NCBI RefSeq assembly: GCF_007097155.1
Contig: NZ_VJWA01000002.1
Span: 620,001-684,000, forward strand
Direction of reading: 5' to 3'
DNA from: Glacieibacterium frigidum
GTDB lineage: Bacteria; Pseudomonadota; Alphaproteobacteria; Sphingomonadales; Sphingomonadaceae
Length of the DNA: 64,000 nt
A program made the position numbers and the translations under genes. Positions 25,781 to 35,725 of the stretch are shown here, in pieces (the stretch's first letter is position 1; the number at the start of each line of letters is the position of its first letter). The notes under the pieces are model-generated. The model had not been told where the DNA came from. It saw only the letters and a list, made by a program, of their open reading frames with translations, and did not search any database.

Positions 25781-25813
25781 CGCGGGCGAGTGTAGCAGGC
25801 GGACGCCGAAACG

Positions 25814-26131
25814 TCAGTCCTCGGGCGCGATCCGCACCGACAGGCCGTCGAGAGCCGGGCCGAACTGGATCTGGCATGACAGGCGCGAGCCCGCCGTGCG
25901 GTTGTCGGAGCTGTCGAGCAGGTCGTCCTCGTCGGCGTTCGCCGGGCCGACCTTCGCCATCCAGTCGTCGGCCACGATGACGTGGCACGTCGCGCAGCTG
26001 CACGAGCCGCCGCACAGTGCCAGCAGCTCGTCGAAGCCGCCGTCGCGGATGATCTCCATCACCGACAGGCCGGTCTCGCCGTCGAGGTCGCGGGCATTGC
26101 CGCTGCGGTCGGTCACGGTCAGCTTGGGCAT
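25814..26131 (-). CDS. 2Fe-2S ferredoxin, adrenodoxin type
   Basis: A 105-residue ferredoxin. The cluster ligands C40, C46, C49 and C86 fit the C-x5-C-x2-C-x36-C spacing of the Isc/putidaredoxin group, and an extra C44 lies in the loop. RLSCQIQ around the last ligand is typical. It transfers single electrons to oxygenases or to Fe-S assembly. No P450 or isc gene is adjacent, so its partner is open. I use the ATG at 26131, where the family sequence PKLTVTD begins. Confidence 0.9.
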   Translation of the reverse strand: MPKLTVTDRSGNARDLDGETGLSVMEIIRDGGFDELLALCGGSCSCATCHVIVADDWMAKVGPANADEDDLLDSSDNRTAGSRLSCQIQFGPALDGLSVRIAPED

Positions 26132-26210
26132 GAAGTCTCCGATGATTGGCGAATGGGGGTTTCCGCGCCTATTAGCTGCAACGCTCCATTCATCAATCGG
26201 AACCTTGCAC

Positions 26211-26828
26211 ATGGGCCTGAGCGCCGAAGCCCTGCGGCACGGCATCGACAGCGTCGCGGCGATCGAGCCCCGCGTCGCCGAGGCGCTGGCCCGCGCCGGC
26301 TACCCCGAGCCGCGGATCAGCGACCGCGGAGCGACCACCCTGATGCGCGCCATCGTCGGGCAGCAGATCAGCGTCGCGGCCGCCGCCAGCGTGTGGGCGA
26401 AGTTCGTGGCCCTGGTCGGTGATCCGACCGACATGGCGCACATTGCCGCACTGCCGATCGAGACGCTGCGCACCGCCGGCCTGTCGGGGCAGAAGGCGAG
26501 CTATGTCCAGAGCCTGGCGGGCCATGTCGCCAGCGGCGCGCTCGACATCGACAATCTGCCGGTCGATGACGACGAGGCGGTCGCGGCGCTGGTCGCGGTC
26601 AAGGGCATCGGGCGCTGGTCGGCGGAGATCTACCTGCTCTTCGCCGAAGGGCGCCTCGACATCTGGCCGGCGGGCGACCTCGCGGTGCAGATCGAGCTGG
26701 GTCGCATCATGGGCCTCGAGAAGCGCCCGACCGAGAAGGCGACCCGCGAGCTGGTCGAGCCGTGGCGGCCGCACCGTGGCGCGATGGCGATCTTCATGTG
26801 GCACCACTACAAGACGCCCGTATTCTGA
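26211..26828 (+). CDS. DNA-3-methyladenine glycosylase, AlkA-like HhH-GPD
   Basis: A 205-residue DNA repair glycosylase that excises alkylated purines. MRAIVGQQISVAAAASVW at about 45-62 is the family block. The helix-hairpin-helix LVAVKGIGRWSAEIYLL at 127-143 binds the DNA backbone. D156 (IWPAGDLAV) is the catalytic aspartate. It lacks the N-terminal domain of E. coli AlkA, as many alphaproteobacterial members do. The stop overlaps the start of the rRNA/tRNA methylase gene (TGATG). Confidence 0.9.
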   Translation: MGLSAEALRHGIDSVAAIEPRVAEALARAGYPEPRISDRGATTLMRAIVGQQISVAAAASVWAKFVALVGDPTDMAHIAALPIETLRTAGLSGQKASYVQSLAGHVASGALDIDNLPVDDDEAVAALVAVKGIGRWSAEIYLLFAEGRLDIWPAGDLAVQIELGRIMGLEKRPTEKATRELVEPWRPHRGAMAIFMWHHYKTPVF

Positions 26829-27640
26829 TGGTCCAGCACATCACCAGCCATTCGAACGAGCAGATCAAGGCGATTGGCGCGTTGAAGGACAAGAAGCGCC
26901 GCCGCGAGACCGGACTGTTCTTGGCCGAGGGCCTGCGCATCTGCACCGAGGCGGTCGAGGCGGGCCGCACCCCGCGGACCATCGCCTTCGCTGCCGAGAC
27001 CGAGGGCCATCCCGTCGTCGCGCGGCTGATCGCGGCGGTCGAAGGCGGCGGCGGCACGGCGATCGCGACGACGCGCGACATCCTCCACAAGCTGACCGGC
27101 AAGGACAATCCGCAGGCCGTGCTGGGCGTCTTCAAGGCGTGGGATACGCAGCTGCGGAACGTCGACCGCTTCGCGTCCCCACGCTGGCTGGTCGCGGAGG
27201 GGCTGAAGGACCCCGGCAATTTGGGCACCATGCTGCGCACCTGCGACGCGACGGGCGCTGGCGGGCTGATCCTGCTCGACGCGTCGTGCGACCCGTTCAG
27301 CGTCGAGGCGGTGCGTGCCTCGATGGGCGCGGTGTTCACCCAAGCCATCGTGCAGGCCGAGGGGCCGGCGTTCCTCGACTGGCTGCGCGACGGGCCCGGC
27401 ATGCTGGTCGGCGCGTCGCTGCTGACCGATACCGGCTACCGCGACGTGGCCTACGCCGCGCCGACCTTCGTGTTCATGGGCAACGAACAGTCGGGCCTGC
27501 CGCCCGAATACGCCGGCGCGTGTGACGTGCTGGTCAAGATGCCAATGCTGGGCAAGGCCGACAGCCTGAACGTCGCGGTGTCGGCGGCGGTGCTGCTGTA
27601 CGAGGTGCTGGCGCAGCAGGACGCCTTGAGTTCACATTAA
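26828..27640 (+). CDS. TrmH/SpoU-family RNA 2'-O-methyltransferase
   Basis: A 270-residue SPOUT methylase. The N-terminal substrate-binding domain holds KKRRRETGLFLAEG. The knotted domain carries the three family motifs: KDPGNLGTMLRTCDATG, FVFMGNEQSGLP, and MPMLGKADSLNVAVSAAVLLYE. It should methylate a ribose 2'-OH in rRNA or tRNA using SAM; the target base cannot be deduced. It is coupled to the glycosylase gene upstream and followed by a large hairpin. Confidence 0.9.
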   Translation: MVQHITSHSNEQIKAIGALKDKKRRRETGLFLAEGLRICTEAVEAGRTPRTIAFAAETEGHPVVARLIAAVEGGGGTAIATTRDILHKLTGKDNPQAVLGVFKAWDTQLRNVDRFASPRWLVAEGLKDPGNLGTMLRTCDATGAGGLILLDASCDPFSVEAVRASMGAVFTQAIVQAEGPAFLDWLRDGPGMLVGASLLTDTGYRDVAYAAPTFVFMGNEQSGLPPEYAGACDVLVKMPMLGKADSLNVAVSAAVLLYEVLAQQDALSSH

Positions 27641-27801
27641 GGCGACGCCCGCGCGCTAGGGTTTGCGACCTTCGAAGATGAACAAGTAAGCGAAGTTTAC
27701 ACCCGCGCCGTCATTTGTTGGGTCCTCGCTTTCAGCTCGCAAACCAAGGCCGATCGATTTATTTACCAGATCGGTTCGTCTTTGTCAAGTGGGAATAAGA
27801 G

Positions 27802-27887
27802 TTCACGCGAAGCCGCGAAGGCGCGAAGAGAAAGGGAAGAGCGCTGTCTCTCCCTTCCCTCTTCGCGCCTTCGCGCCTTCGCGTGAA
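27802..27887. repeat. Long palindromic repeat between convergent genes
   Basis: The arms 27802-27830 and 27859-27887 are complementary over 29 positions with one mismatch, around an A/G-rich loop. TTCACGCGAAG opens and CTTCGCGTGAA closes the structure. It lies between trmH-like (+) and glcF (-), so it may terminate both. The composition (GCGAAGGCGCGAAG) looks like a dispersed palindromic element, but I see only one copy here. Confidence 0.75.
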
Positions 27888-27921
27888 ATTCTAGGTCCCG
27901 ATCCGGCGGCGGGCGCGCTCG

Positions 27922-29199
27922 TCAAACGGGCAGGGACAGCCCCGCCGGCACCGGCCCGCCCGTCGCCCAATCCAGCAGCTCGACCGTGTGCACCACCGGC
28001 ACCCCCGCCCCAGCCCGCAGCTGGATCATGCAGCCGATGTTGCCCGTCGCCACCACGTCGGGCCGCAGCGCCGCGAGATGCGCCAGCTTGCGGTCGCGCA
28101 ACTGCCCGGCAATCACCGGCTGGAGCAAATTGTACGTCCCGGCCGACCCGCAGCACAGGTGTGCCTCGGCCGGCGTTGCGACGTCGAACCCGGCGCGGAT
28201 CAGCAACTCGCGGGGCAGCGCGCCGAGGCGCTGGCCGTGCTGGAGCGAGCACGCCGCGTGGTACGCAACCCGCAGTCGCCGCCCCGCGACGGGCACCAGC
28301 GGCAGGTCGGCGAGCACCTCGCTGATGTCCTTCGCGAGGCTCCCGACGCGCGTCGCCTTCGCGGCATAGGCGGGGTCGTCGCGCAGCATGAAGCCATAGT
28401 CCCTGATCGTCGTGCCGCACCCCGACGCGGTGACGGCGACCGCGTCGAGGCCGAGCGCATCCCACGCATCGACGTTGCGGCGCGCGGCATCGAGGCTGGC
28501 CGCCTGCTTGCCGAGGTGATGGACGAGCGCGCCGCAGCACCCCTCCCCCGGCACGCCCACGACCTCGATGCCGTGGCGCGCGAGCAGGCGAACCGTTGCG
28601 GCGCGGATCTCGGGACGCAGCACGGGCTCGGCGCAGCCCATCGGGATCGCGACCCGGCCGCGCGGCGATGGCGGCGGCAAGGGCGCAGGGACGGCGCGCG
28701 GCAGCGACGCGGGGGCGAGCGCCAGCATCGCGGTCACCGGCGGCCCGAGCACCGCCGCCCCCAGCGGCGCCAGCGGCCGCACCAGCTGCGCCAGCCGCAG
28801 CGCCAGCCGGAAGCGCCCCGGATACGGCAGCACCGCCGCGAGGATGCCGCGCAGCAGCCGCTCGCGCCACGGACGGCGGTAGCGCGCCTCGATATAAGCC
28901 CGCGCATGGTCGACGAGGTGCATGTAGTTCACCCCCGACGGGCAGGTCGTCATGCACGCCAGGCACGACAGGCAGCGGTCGACGTGCTGGACGACATCGG
29001 GCGTCGGGTCGGCATCGGCCTCGAGCATCTCCTTGATCAGGTAGATGCGCCCGCGCGGGCTATCGAGTTCGTCGCCGAGCAGCACATAGGTCGGGCAGGT
29101 CGCGGTGCAGAAGCCGCAGTGGACGCACTTGCGGATCACCGCCGCCGCCACCGCGGTGTCGGGGTCGGTCAGCTGTGCGGCCGAGAAGTCAGTCTGCAT
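27922..29199 (-). CDS. glcF: Glycolate oxidase Fe-S subunit
   Basis: A 425-residue protein. Two 4Fe-4S binding sets (CVHCGFCTATCP and CLSCLACMTTCP) occupy the N-terminal 90 residues. Two CCG domains (GEGCCGALVHH; HLCCGSAGTY) with upstream cysteines follow, as in GlcF and heterodisulfide reductase-like subunits. It passes electrons from the flavoprotein subunits to the quinone pool. It overlaps glcE by 11 bases. I chose the ATG at 29199; a longer frame exists upstream inside glcE. Confidence 0.92.
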   Translation of the reverse strand: MQTDFSAAQLTDPDTAVAAAVIRKCVHCGFCTATCPTYVLLGDELDSPRGRIYLIKEMLEADADPTPDVVQHVDRCLSCLACMTTCPSGVNYMHLVDHARAYIEARYRRPWRERLLRGILAAVLPYPGRFRLALRLAQLVRPLAPLGAAVLGPPVTAMLALAPASLPRAVPAPLPPPSPRGRVAIPMGCAEPVLRPEIRAATVRLLARHGIEVVGVPGEGCCGALVHHLGKQAASLDAARRNVDAWDALGLDAVAVTASGCGTTIRDYGFMLRDDPAYAAKATRVGSLAKDISEVLADLPLVPVAGRRLRVAYHAACSLQHGQRLGALPRELLIRAGFDVATPAEAHLCCGSAGTYNLLQPVIAGQLRDRKLAHLAALRPDVVATGNIGCMIQLRAGAGVPVVHTVELLDWATGGPVPAGLSLPV

Positions 29200-30325
29200 G
29201 CGTGAAGCGCCCCGTGTCGAACACGCCGTCAGGGTCGAACGCCGCGCGGACGCGCGCCTCGAGCGCCGCGACCTGCGGGGCGAGCGGGTGCAGCGCGGGC
29301 GTCGCCTGCCGCAGGGCCGCGCCGCCGCGCACCAGCATCGCATGGCCGCCCGCGGCCTCGGCTGCCGCCCGTACGGCGCACGCGTCGTCGGCGGTCAGCC
29401 AAGTGAGCCCGCCCGCCCAGTCGAACAGCCAGCGCGCCGGGTTCAGCGCCGCGACGACGGCCGGCCCGGCAGAGGGCGGCGTGTTGATGCGCCACAGAGT
29501 ACCTTGCCCCAGCGGCGCCAGGTCGCGGAGGTCTTGCCAGAAGCGATCCGCTCTCGCCTCGTCGAGCGAGCGCGGCGCGAGGTCGTGCCACAGCGCGGCA
29601 ACCGTCGCCGTGCGTGCCGCCACCGACGGCCCGAAGCCTTCGAGGCGCACGACGGTCAGCGCCGGGCCTTCCCCGGCAGGCCGATGCGCGGCGGCCTGTA
29701 CGTCCGCTGCCGAGCCGAGCACCGCGGCCATCGCGGCACAGGCGGCGGCGGGGTCCAGGCCCTCTACGGCGATGCTCGCGCTCGTCCGCCCGCGCGGCAG
29801 GACCTTGAGCGTTACCTCGGTCATTGCGAGCAGCCGCCCCCAGCTGCCGCACGCCAGCTTGGGAAGGTCATAGCCGGTGACGTTCTTGACGACCTTCGCC
29901 CCCGCGACGAACGTCTCGCCGCGCCCGTTGACGCCGTGCAGGCCGAGGAGATGGTCGCGCACGCCCCCCGCCGTCAGCCGCCGCGACCCCGAGACGCCAG
30001 CGGCGATCACCCCGCCAATCGTCGCCGCACCCGCGGGCCGTCCGAAGATCGGGCCATGGTCGAAGGGCTCGAACGCCAGCATCTGACCCTGGCTCGCAAC
30101 CAGCGCCTCGACCTCGGCGAGCGGCGTGCCGGGGCGGACCGTCAGCACCAGCTCGGCGGGGTCGTAATCGACCACGCCGATCAGCGCCGACAGGTCGAGG
30201 ACGGCGCAGCCGGTCGCGCGCCCGATGTCCGCCTTGCTGCCACCGCCGCGCAATTCCAGCCGCGTACCCGCGGCGCGGGCCTGCGCGATCGCCTCGGCGA
30301 CGTCCCCCTCGTCGCGTGGCTGCAT
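29189..30325 (-). CDS. glcE: Glycolate oxidase FAD-binding subunit
   Basis: A 378-residue FAD-binding type 4 protein, shorter than GlcD as usual. RLELRGGGSKADIGRA near the start and TIGGVIAAGVSGSRRLTAGGVRDHLLG are the FAD pyrophosphate loops. GAKVVKNVTGYDLPKLACGSWG is the typical GlcE signature. It forms the glycolate dehydrogenase complex with GlcD and GlcF. Its ATG shares a base with the glcD stop (TGATG) and its end overlaps glcF. Confidence 0.92.
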   Translation of the reverse strand: MQPRDEGDVAEAIAQARAAGTRLELRGGGSKADIGRATGCAVLDLSALIGVVDYDPAELVLTVRPGTPLAEVEALVASQGQMLAFEPFDHGPIFGRPAGAATIGGVIAAGVSGSRRLTAGGVRDHLLGLHGVNGRGETFVAGAKVVKNVTGYDLPKLACGSWGRLLAMTEVTLKVLPRGRTSASIAVEGLDPAAACAAMAAVLGSAADVQAAAHRPAGEGPALTVVRLEGFGPSVAARTATVAALWHDLAPRSLDEARADRFWQDLRDLAPLGQGTLWRINTPPSAGPAVVAALNPARWLFDWAGGLTWLTADDACAVRAAAEAAGGHAMLVRGGAALRQATPALHPLAPQVAALEARVRAAFDPDGVFDTGRFTHAD

Positions 30326-31818
30326 CAAAAGCGCGGCAGATCGGGGTGGGGCAGCGCGCCGCCGTGGATGTGCACCCGCCCCTGCTCAGCGCAGCGGTGG
30401 AGCAGCGGGAACATCTTGCCGGGGTTGAGCAGCGAGGGCGGATCGAACGCCGCCTTGACGCGCAGCTGCTGGTCTAGATCGGCGGCGGCGAACATCACGG
30501 GCATCAGCTCGCGTTTCTCGACGCCGACGCCGTGCTCGCCGGTCAGCACGCCGCCGACCTCGACGCACAGGCGCAATATGTCGGCCCCGAACGCCTCGGC
30601 GCGCGCCAGTTCGCCGGGCCGGTTGGCGTCGTAGAGGATCAGCGGGTGGAGGTTGCCGTCGCCGGCGTGGAAGACGTTGGCGACGCCCAGGCCATAGTCT
30701 TCGGACAGCACCCGCATGCGCGCCAGAACCTCGGGCAGGCGGCGGCGCGGGATGGTGCCGTCCATGCAGTAATAGTCGGGCGCGAGGCGGCCGACCGCGG
30801 GGAACGCCGCCTTGCGCCCCGCCCAGAAGCGCATGCGCTCGGCCTCGTCGGCGGCGGCGCGGCAGGTCGTGGCGCCGTTCCGCGTCGCGATTGCGGCGAT
30901 CTCGCCCACCAGATGGTCGCATTCGGCGGCCGGGCCGTCGAGCTCGACGATCAGCAGCGCCTCGACGTCGAGCGGGTAGCCAGCGTGAACGAAGGCTTCG
31001 GCCGCGTGGATCGCCGGGCGGTCCATCATCTCCATGCCCGCGGGCACGATGCCGGCCCCGATGACATCGGCGACGCACTGGCCCGCGCCCTCGACGGTGG
31101 CGAAGCCGATCAGCAGCGCGCGCGCCGTCTCGGGGCGCGGCAGGATCCGCACGGTGACCTCGGTAACGACGCCGAGCAGCCCCTCCGACCCGACCATCAG
31201 CCCGACGAGGTCGAGTCCCGCCGCGTCGAGGTGCCCGCCGCCCAGGCGGAGCACCGTGCCGTCGATCAGCACGACCTGCAGCGCCAGCACGTTGTTGGTC
31301 GTCAGCCCGTATTTGAGGCAGTGCACCCCGCCCGAATTCTCGGCGACATTGCCGCCGATCGTGCAGGCGATCTGGCTCGAAGGATCGGGAGCGTAGTAGA
31401 AGCCGCGGGGGCTTACGGCCTCCGTCACCGCGAGGTTGGTGACGCCCGGCTGCACCACCGCGACACGGTCGGCATAGTCGACCGACAGGATCCGGTTGAA
31501 CTTCGCCATGCCGAGCAGCACCGCATCTACCAGCGGCAGGGCGCCGCCCGACAGCGAGGTCCCCGCGCCGCGCGGCACGACGCGGATGCCGTGGGCGTGG
31601 CAATAGGCGAGCACCGCCGACACCTGCTCGACGGTCTCGGGCAGCACGACGACCATCGGCGGCTGGCGATACGCGGTCAGCCCGTCGCTCTCATAGACTT
31701 TCAGACGGCGCGGCTCGTCGATCACCCCTTCGCCCGGCACGATGGCGCAAAGTGCCGCGACGATCGCCGCGCGGCGGTCGAGCACGCGGCTGTCGGGGGC
31801 GGGCATGACGAGGGACAT
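30325..31818 (-). CDS. glcD: Glycolate oxidase catalytic subunit
   Basis: A 497-residue FAD-linked oxidase. RVVPRGAGTSLSGGALPL and CTIGGNVAENSGGVHCLKYGLTTNNVL are FAD contacts. FHAGDGNLHPLIL and GVLTGEHGVGVEKRELM carry the catalytic and metal-binding histidine region. It oxidises glycolate (or D-lactate) to glyoxylate, first gene of glcDEF. No malate synthase gene is nearby, so the fate of glyoxylate is not shown here. ATGs at 31818 and 31806 are both plausible starts. Confidence 0.93.
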   Translation of the reverse strand: MSLVMPAPDSRVLDRRAAIVAALCAIVPGEGVIDEPRRLKVYESDGLTAYRQPPMVVVLPETVEQVSAVLAYCHAHGIRVVPRGAGTSLSGGALPLVDAVLLGMAKFNRILSVDYADRVAVVQPGVTNLAVTEAVSPRGFYYAPDPSSQIACTIGGNVAENSGGVHCLKYGLTTNNVLALQVVLIDGTVLRLGGGHLDAAGLDLVGLMVGSEGLLGVVTEVTVRILPRPETARALLIGFATVEGAGQCVADVIGAGIVPAGMEMMDRPAIHAAEAFVHAGYPLDVEALLIVELDGPAAECDHLVGEIAAIATRNGATTCRAAADEAERMRFWAGRKAAFPAVGRLAPDYYCMDGTIPRRRLPEVLARMRVLSEDYGLGVANVFHAGDGNLHPLILYDANRPGELARAEAFGADILRLCVEVGGVLTGEHGVGVEKRELMPVMFAAADLDQQLRVKAAFDPPSLLNPGKMFPLLHRCAEQGRVHIHGGALPHPDLPRF

Positions 31819-31859
31819 TGCGCCCCTCTATCGACCGGGTCGCCCCGGACGCGCAACCG

Positions 31860-32612
31860 TCAGCTGCGCTCGCGCCGCCGCCGCGACCAGATGTTCAGCG
31901 CCTCGACCGCGCTGGAGAAGGCCATCGCGGCATAGACATAGCCCTTCTCGACATGCGCGCCGAAGCCCTCGGCGATCAGCACCATGCCGATCATCAGCAG
32001 GAAGCCCAGCGCCAGCATGACGACGGTCGGATTGCGCGCGATGAAATTGGCGAGCGGCGTCGCAGCGAACAGCATGACGCCGACGGTGACCAGCACCGCG
32101 ACGACCATGATCGGCACGTGCGGCGTCATGCCGACCGCGGTGATGATCGAATCGAGGCTGAACACCAGGTCGAGCAGGATGATCTGGCCGATCGCCGCAC
32201 CGAAGCTCATCGTGACGGCGTGCGAGCCGCCCTTCTCGCCCGCATCGAAGACGTCGCCCGACGGCGCCGGGTCCATGCTGTGATGGATTTCCTTGGTCGC
32301 CTTCCAGACGAGGAACAGGCCGCCGGCGATCAGGATCAGGTCCCGCCACGAGAATTCGTTGCCCATGACCGTGAAGATCGGCTCGACCAAGGTCACGATG
32401 ATCGCGACGAGGCTGAGCAGTGCGAGCCGCAGGCCGAGCGCCAGGCCGATGCCGATGCGCCGCGCCTTGGCCCGCATCTCTTCGGGCAGCTTGTTGGTCA
32501 GGATCGAGATGAAGATCAGGTTGTCGATGCCCAGCACCACCTCCATCGCGATCAGCGTGGAGAGGGCCAGCCAGGTCGCTGGCTGGGAGAAGAGTTCGAT
32601 CAGGGCATCCAT
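31860..32612 (-). CDS. TerC-family membrane protein
   Basis: A 250-residue integral membrane protein with about seven helices. The TerC/YoaE signature is visible: [20 protein letters not shown] with the buried aspartate near residue 30, then [17 protein letters not shown] with a second aspartate near 154. TerC homologues are linked to tellurite resistance and, in recent work, to manganese export to exoenzymes. The substrate here is an inference. The frame is open far upstream across the metalloprotease gene, but the ATG at 32612 gives the family length. Confidence 0.9.
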   Translation of the reverse strand: MDALIELFSQPATWLALSTLIAMEVVLGIDNLIFISILTNKLPEEMRAKARRIGIGLALGLRLALLSLVAIIVTLVEPIFTVMGNEFSWRDLILIAGGLFLVWKATKEIHHSMDPAPSGDVFDAGEKGGSHAVTMSFGAAIGQIILLDLVFSLDSIITAVGMTPHVPIMVVAVLVTVGVMLFAATPLANFIARNPTVVMLALGFLLMIGMVLIAEGFGAHVEKGYVYAAMAFSSAVEALNIWSRRRRERS

Positions 32613-32653
32613 GCGCGCGTAGATGGGACTCAGGGCCGAAACGGCAAGGCTGA

Positions 32654-34204
32654 TCAGTCGGTCAGGTCGACCGGAATTTCGGCGAGCGTCTCCCCCCGGT
32701 CGATCGCGGCGATCAGCGCGGCGGCGGCGACCGCTGCCTCGCCGCCGTGCGGGGCGGCCGCGATCGGGGCGAGGCGGGCCTTCGCAGCGTCGCGGTCGCC
32801 ACGCCGGGCGAGCGCCAGCGCCGCGCTCGCCTGCACCGCGGGGACCTGCGGCGCGAGGTCGGCGGCACTCAGCAGCACGTCGACCGCGGCACTGGGCATG
32901 TCGGTGCCATATGTCGCCGAGTGCGCCGCGAGGATGCGATAGTCGTTGGGCCGCGCGGCATTGGCGCGGGTCAGCCATTGCCGCGCGCGCTTGCGGGCAG
33001 CGGCGGCGTCCTCGCCGGTCAATGCCTTCGCCTGTTCGAGCTCGGTGATGCCGCGAATGTACAGCAGTTGCGCATCCTTGGGCGCCTTGGCGAGGCCGGC
33101 GTCGAGGATCTTGATGCCGGCGGCGCGGTCGCCAAGCTTGACCTCGGCCTCGGCGAGGACCGCCTGCGCGCCGAGATCGCCGCTCGCTGCGCCAGCCGCC
33201 TCGCGGACCGTTTTCAGCAGCGTGGTCCGCGCGATGCCTTCGCGCGTGTGGAGGACGCGCCGGTACGCGGCGGTCCGTGCATCGTCCTCCTCGTAGACGC
33301 GCGGCTTGCGCAATGGCGCGAAGCCGATCGTCGACAGGCGCACGCTGGGCACGAGCAGCGCGTCGGCGCTCGCCGGCAAGGCCGTGATGGTGACCGGCGC
33401 GGCCGCGGGCGGCGGCGTCATCAGGCGCGTGCTGCTGGTCCGCTTGCCGCGCACGTAGCGGCGGACCTGCAGGTCGAACTCGTCCATGGTGAAGCCGAAT
33501 GCCGCGGCGAAGGCCGGCTCGGGCTTGTCGCCCTTGGTGAGCAGGGCGAGGTAGCGCTTGAGCGCCGCCAGCCGCTGCGGATCGCGCGACAGGTAATGCA
33601 CCATCGCCCAGGACTGAGCGTAGAAGGCATAGACGCCGCCCCCGATGCGGTGGGTCGGCGTCGTCATCAGCGTCTTGGTCGACAGCCAGTTGCCGCTGGT
33701 CAGCTGGTAGACGTTGCCCTCGTCGGCCTGGCCGAACTCGATGAAATCGGGCTCGAACCGCGCCGTCGACAGATATTCGGCGAAGCCCTCGACATACCAC
33801 GACGGGTAGGCGGCGCGCGTGTGCTGGAACATGAAATGATGCGTATATTCATGGAACAGCGTGCTGATCGTGCCGCGCTTGTTGAGGTCGGTCGCGAGCG
33901 CGGCGAAGGTCACGCCGGGGCGGGCGGTATAGAAGCCCGCCGTCAGATCGCCGGCGTTGAGACGTTCCATGTCGCGCCGCGACAGGAAATAGATCGTCAG
34001 CGGCGGCACGTCGGGGTCGGGCTCGAGGCCGGTCAGCGCGCGGGCCAGCGTGTCGAAACGCTGCAGTTCGAGCATGCGGGCGCGAAGATCGGCCTCGGTC
34101 CCGCGCGAATAGGCGATGAAGCCGGGGCCGTCGGCGCGGAGCCAACCGGCGGCGGCGGGCGTCGCCATCAGCGCCAGCATCGCCGCCAGCAGGAATCGCA
34201 GCAT
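32654..34204 (-). CDS. Secreted gluzincin-like metalloprotease with TPR-like tail (copy B)
   Basis: A 516-residue exported protein (signal [19 protein letters not shown]). HEYTH at residues 118-122 gives the HExxH zinc site. The downstream [13 protein letters not shown] (E139 and E143) can supply the third ligand, as in gluzincins. The C-terminal half (about 340-500) is helical, with repeat-like blocks such as [29 protein letters not shown], which resemble TPRs. Substrate unknown. It lies two bases after a paralogue of the same layout, and both have intact zinc motifs. Confidence 0.8.
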   Translation of the reverse strand: MLRFLLAAMLALMATPAAAGWLRADGPGFIAYSRGTEADLRARMLELQRFDTLARALTGLEPDPDVPPLTIYFLSRRDMERLNAGDLTAGFYTARPGVTFAALATDLNKRGTISTLFHEYTHHFMFQHTRAAYPSWYVEGFAEYLSTARFEPDFIEFGQADEGNVYQLTSGNWLSTKTLMTTPTHRIGGGVYAFYAQSWAMVHYLSRDPQRLAALKRYLALLTKGDKPEPAFAAAFGFTMDEFDLQVRRYVRGKRTSSTRLMTPPPAAAPVTITALPASADALLVPSVRLSTIGFAPLRKPRVYEEDDARTAAYRRVLHTREGIARTTLLKTVREAAGAASGDLGAQAVLAEAEVKLGDRAAGIKILDAGLAKAPKDAQLLYIRGITELEQAKALTGEDAAAARKRARQWLTRANAARPNDYRILAAHSATYGTDMPSAAVDVLLSAADLAPQVPAVQASAALALARRGDRDAAKARLAPIAAAPHGGEAAVAAAALIAAIDRGETLAEIPVDLTD

Positions 34205-34206
34205 CG

Positions 34207-35718
34207 TCAGCCCCCGTCGTCCTTCGCCTGGATCGCCCCCGCCGGCTTGCCCAGCGTGATCGCCGCGAGCAGCCGCGCCGCCGCCTGCGCCAAGCCGCCC
34301 CCGTGCGGCGAGTTGGCCAGCGGCATCAGCAGCGCCTTGGCGGTCGCCCGGTCGCCGCGCCTCGCCTGCACCCGCGCCGCCTGGATCGCGAGTTCGGCGA
34401 CCTGCGGCGCCAGCTCGACCGCGCGCATCAGCACCTCGACCTCCTTTGGCGGCAGGTCGATCGTCGCATAGCTGCGCGCGTGGCCGGCGAGGATCCGGTA
34501 ATCGTCGGGTCGCGCGGCGTTGGCGCGGGTCAGCAGCACGCGCGCCCGCCGCAGCCCCTCCTTGTCACGGGTCGCCTCGGCATCGATCAGCTGCGTCATG
34601 CCGCGCAGGTACAGCGCCTGCGCATTGTCGGGCTCGCGCGCAAGTCGCGCATCGAGCCGCGCGATGCCGACCGCACGGTCGCCGAGCTTGATCTCGGCCT
34701 CGGCGACGATCAGGTCGGCGAAATCGTCGCCGGCGGGTGCGGCACGGACGATCCCGAGCAGCCGCTTCTCGCGCGCCGCGTCACCGGCCCCTCGCGCACT
34801 GGCCGGGCGGAAGTCGAGCGCCGCGAGTGCGGCGGCGGGCACCACCAGCCGGTCGGCGGCGGGCGGCAGCCGGGTCAGTGCGACGACGGGATCGCCCTGG
34901 GCGCGGCCCGCCTGGGCCCCGCTGATCCGGGTGACCGTGATGTCCTTCCCGTCGAGGTAGCGGCGCAGCGCCTTGCCGAAGTCTTCGTAGCTGAGGCCGA
35001 AGGATTTCGTGAAGGCATCGTCGGGCGGGGTGCCGGTGTCGATCGCCTTCAGATAGGCGCGCAGCTGGGCGCGCCGCCCCTCGTCGCGCGACAGATAATG
35101 CACCGCGAGCCAGCTCATCGCGTAGAACTGTCCGCGGTCGTAGGTGGACATGTCGGTGACGCGGCTCGTCATCACCGTCCGCACCGGCAGCCAGGCCTTG
35201 GCCAGCAGCGCATAAGCCCGCCCCAGGCCGACCCCGCCGAATTCGGTGAAAGTCTTCTCGAACCGCGCGGTCGAGACATATTCGGCGAAGCCCTCGACAT
35301 ACCAGGCCGGATAGGCAGCGCGCGAGTTCTGCAGCATGAAGTGATGCGTATATTCGTGGAACAGCACGTGGTTGTCGCTGTCCCCGGCACCCGTGCGGCT
35401 GGTCCCGACGAACGCCGCGATATACCCCGGCCCGGCCCTGTAGAACCCGCCGACATTGCGCGCCGGCATGCCGAGCGTCGCGAACTCGCCGTTCTCGACG
35501 AAGTAGATCGGCAGCTTGGCGGCCGAGCCCGAGGGCTCGATGCCGGTCAGCAGGCGCAGCAGCTGATCGAATTCCTGCAGTTCGCCCATCTTCTCGCGCA
35601 GCGAGCGCTCGCTGCCGTTCGAATAGCCGACGAACGACGCGGTCTCGGCGCGCAGCCATGCCGCCTGCACGGCTGCCGGCAGGACCAAGAGAATGAGGGC
35701 GACGACGCGGGCGAGCAC
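34207..35718 (-). CDS. Secreted gluzincin-like metalloprotease with TPR-like tail (copy A)
   Basis: A 503-residue exported protein (signal MLARVVALILLVLPAAVQAA). HEYTH at 121-125, then [16 protein letters not shown], mirrors copy B almost residue for residue, while the surrounding sequence has diverged. The C-terminal helical region (LGDRAVGIARLDARLAREPDNAQALYLRG) is also conserved in position. The pair therefore arose by tandem duplication and both copies keep the catalytic residues. A small lipoprotein gene precedes it by seven bases. Function unknown; a periplasmic peptidase is inferred from the signal and motif. Confidence 0.8.
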   Translation of the reverse strand: MLARVVALILLVLPAAVQAAWLRAETASFVGYSNGSERSLREKMGELQEFDQLLRLLTGIEPSGSAAKLPIYFVENGEFATLGMPARNVGGFYRAGPGYIAAFVGTSRTGAGDSDNHVLFHEYTHHFMLQNSRAAYPAWYVEGFAEYVSTARFEKTFTEFGGVGLGRAYALLAKAWLPVRTVMTSRVTDMSTYDRGQFYAMSWLAVHYLSRDEGRRAQLRAYLKAIDTGTPPDDAFTKSFGLSYEDFGKALRRYLDGKDITVTRISGAQAGRAQGDPVVALTRLPPAADRLVVPAAALAALDFRPASARGAGDAAREKRLLGIVRAAPAGDDFADLIVAEAEIKLGDRAVGIARLDARLAREPDNAQALYLRGMTQLIDAEATRDKEGLRRARVLLTRANAARPDDYRILAGHARSYATIDLPPKEVEVLMRAVELAPQVAELAIQAARVQARRGDRATAKALLMPLANSPHGGGLAQAAARLLAAITLGKPAGAIQAKDDGG

Positions 35719-35725
35719 CGCCAGG

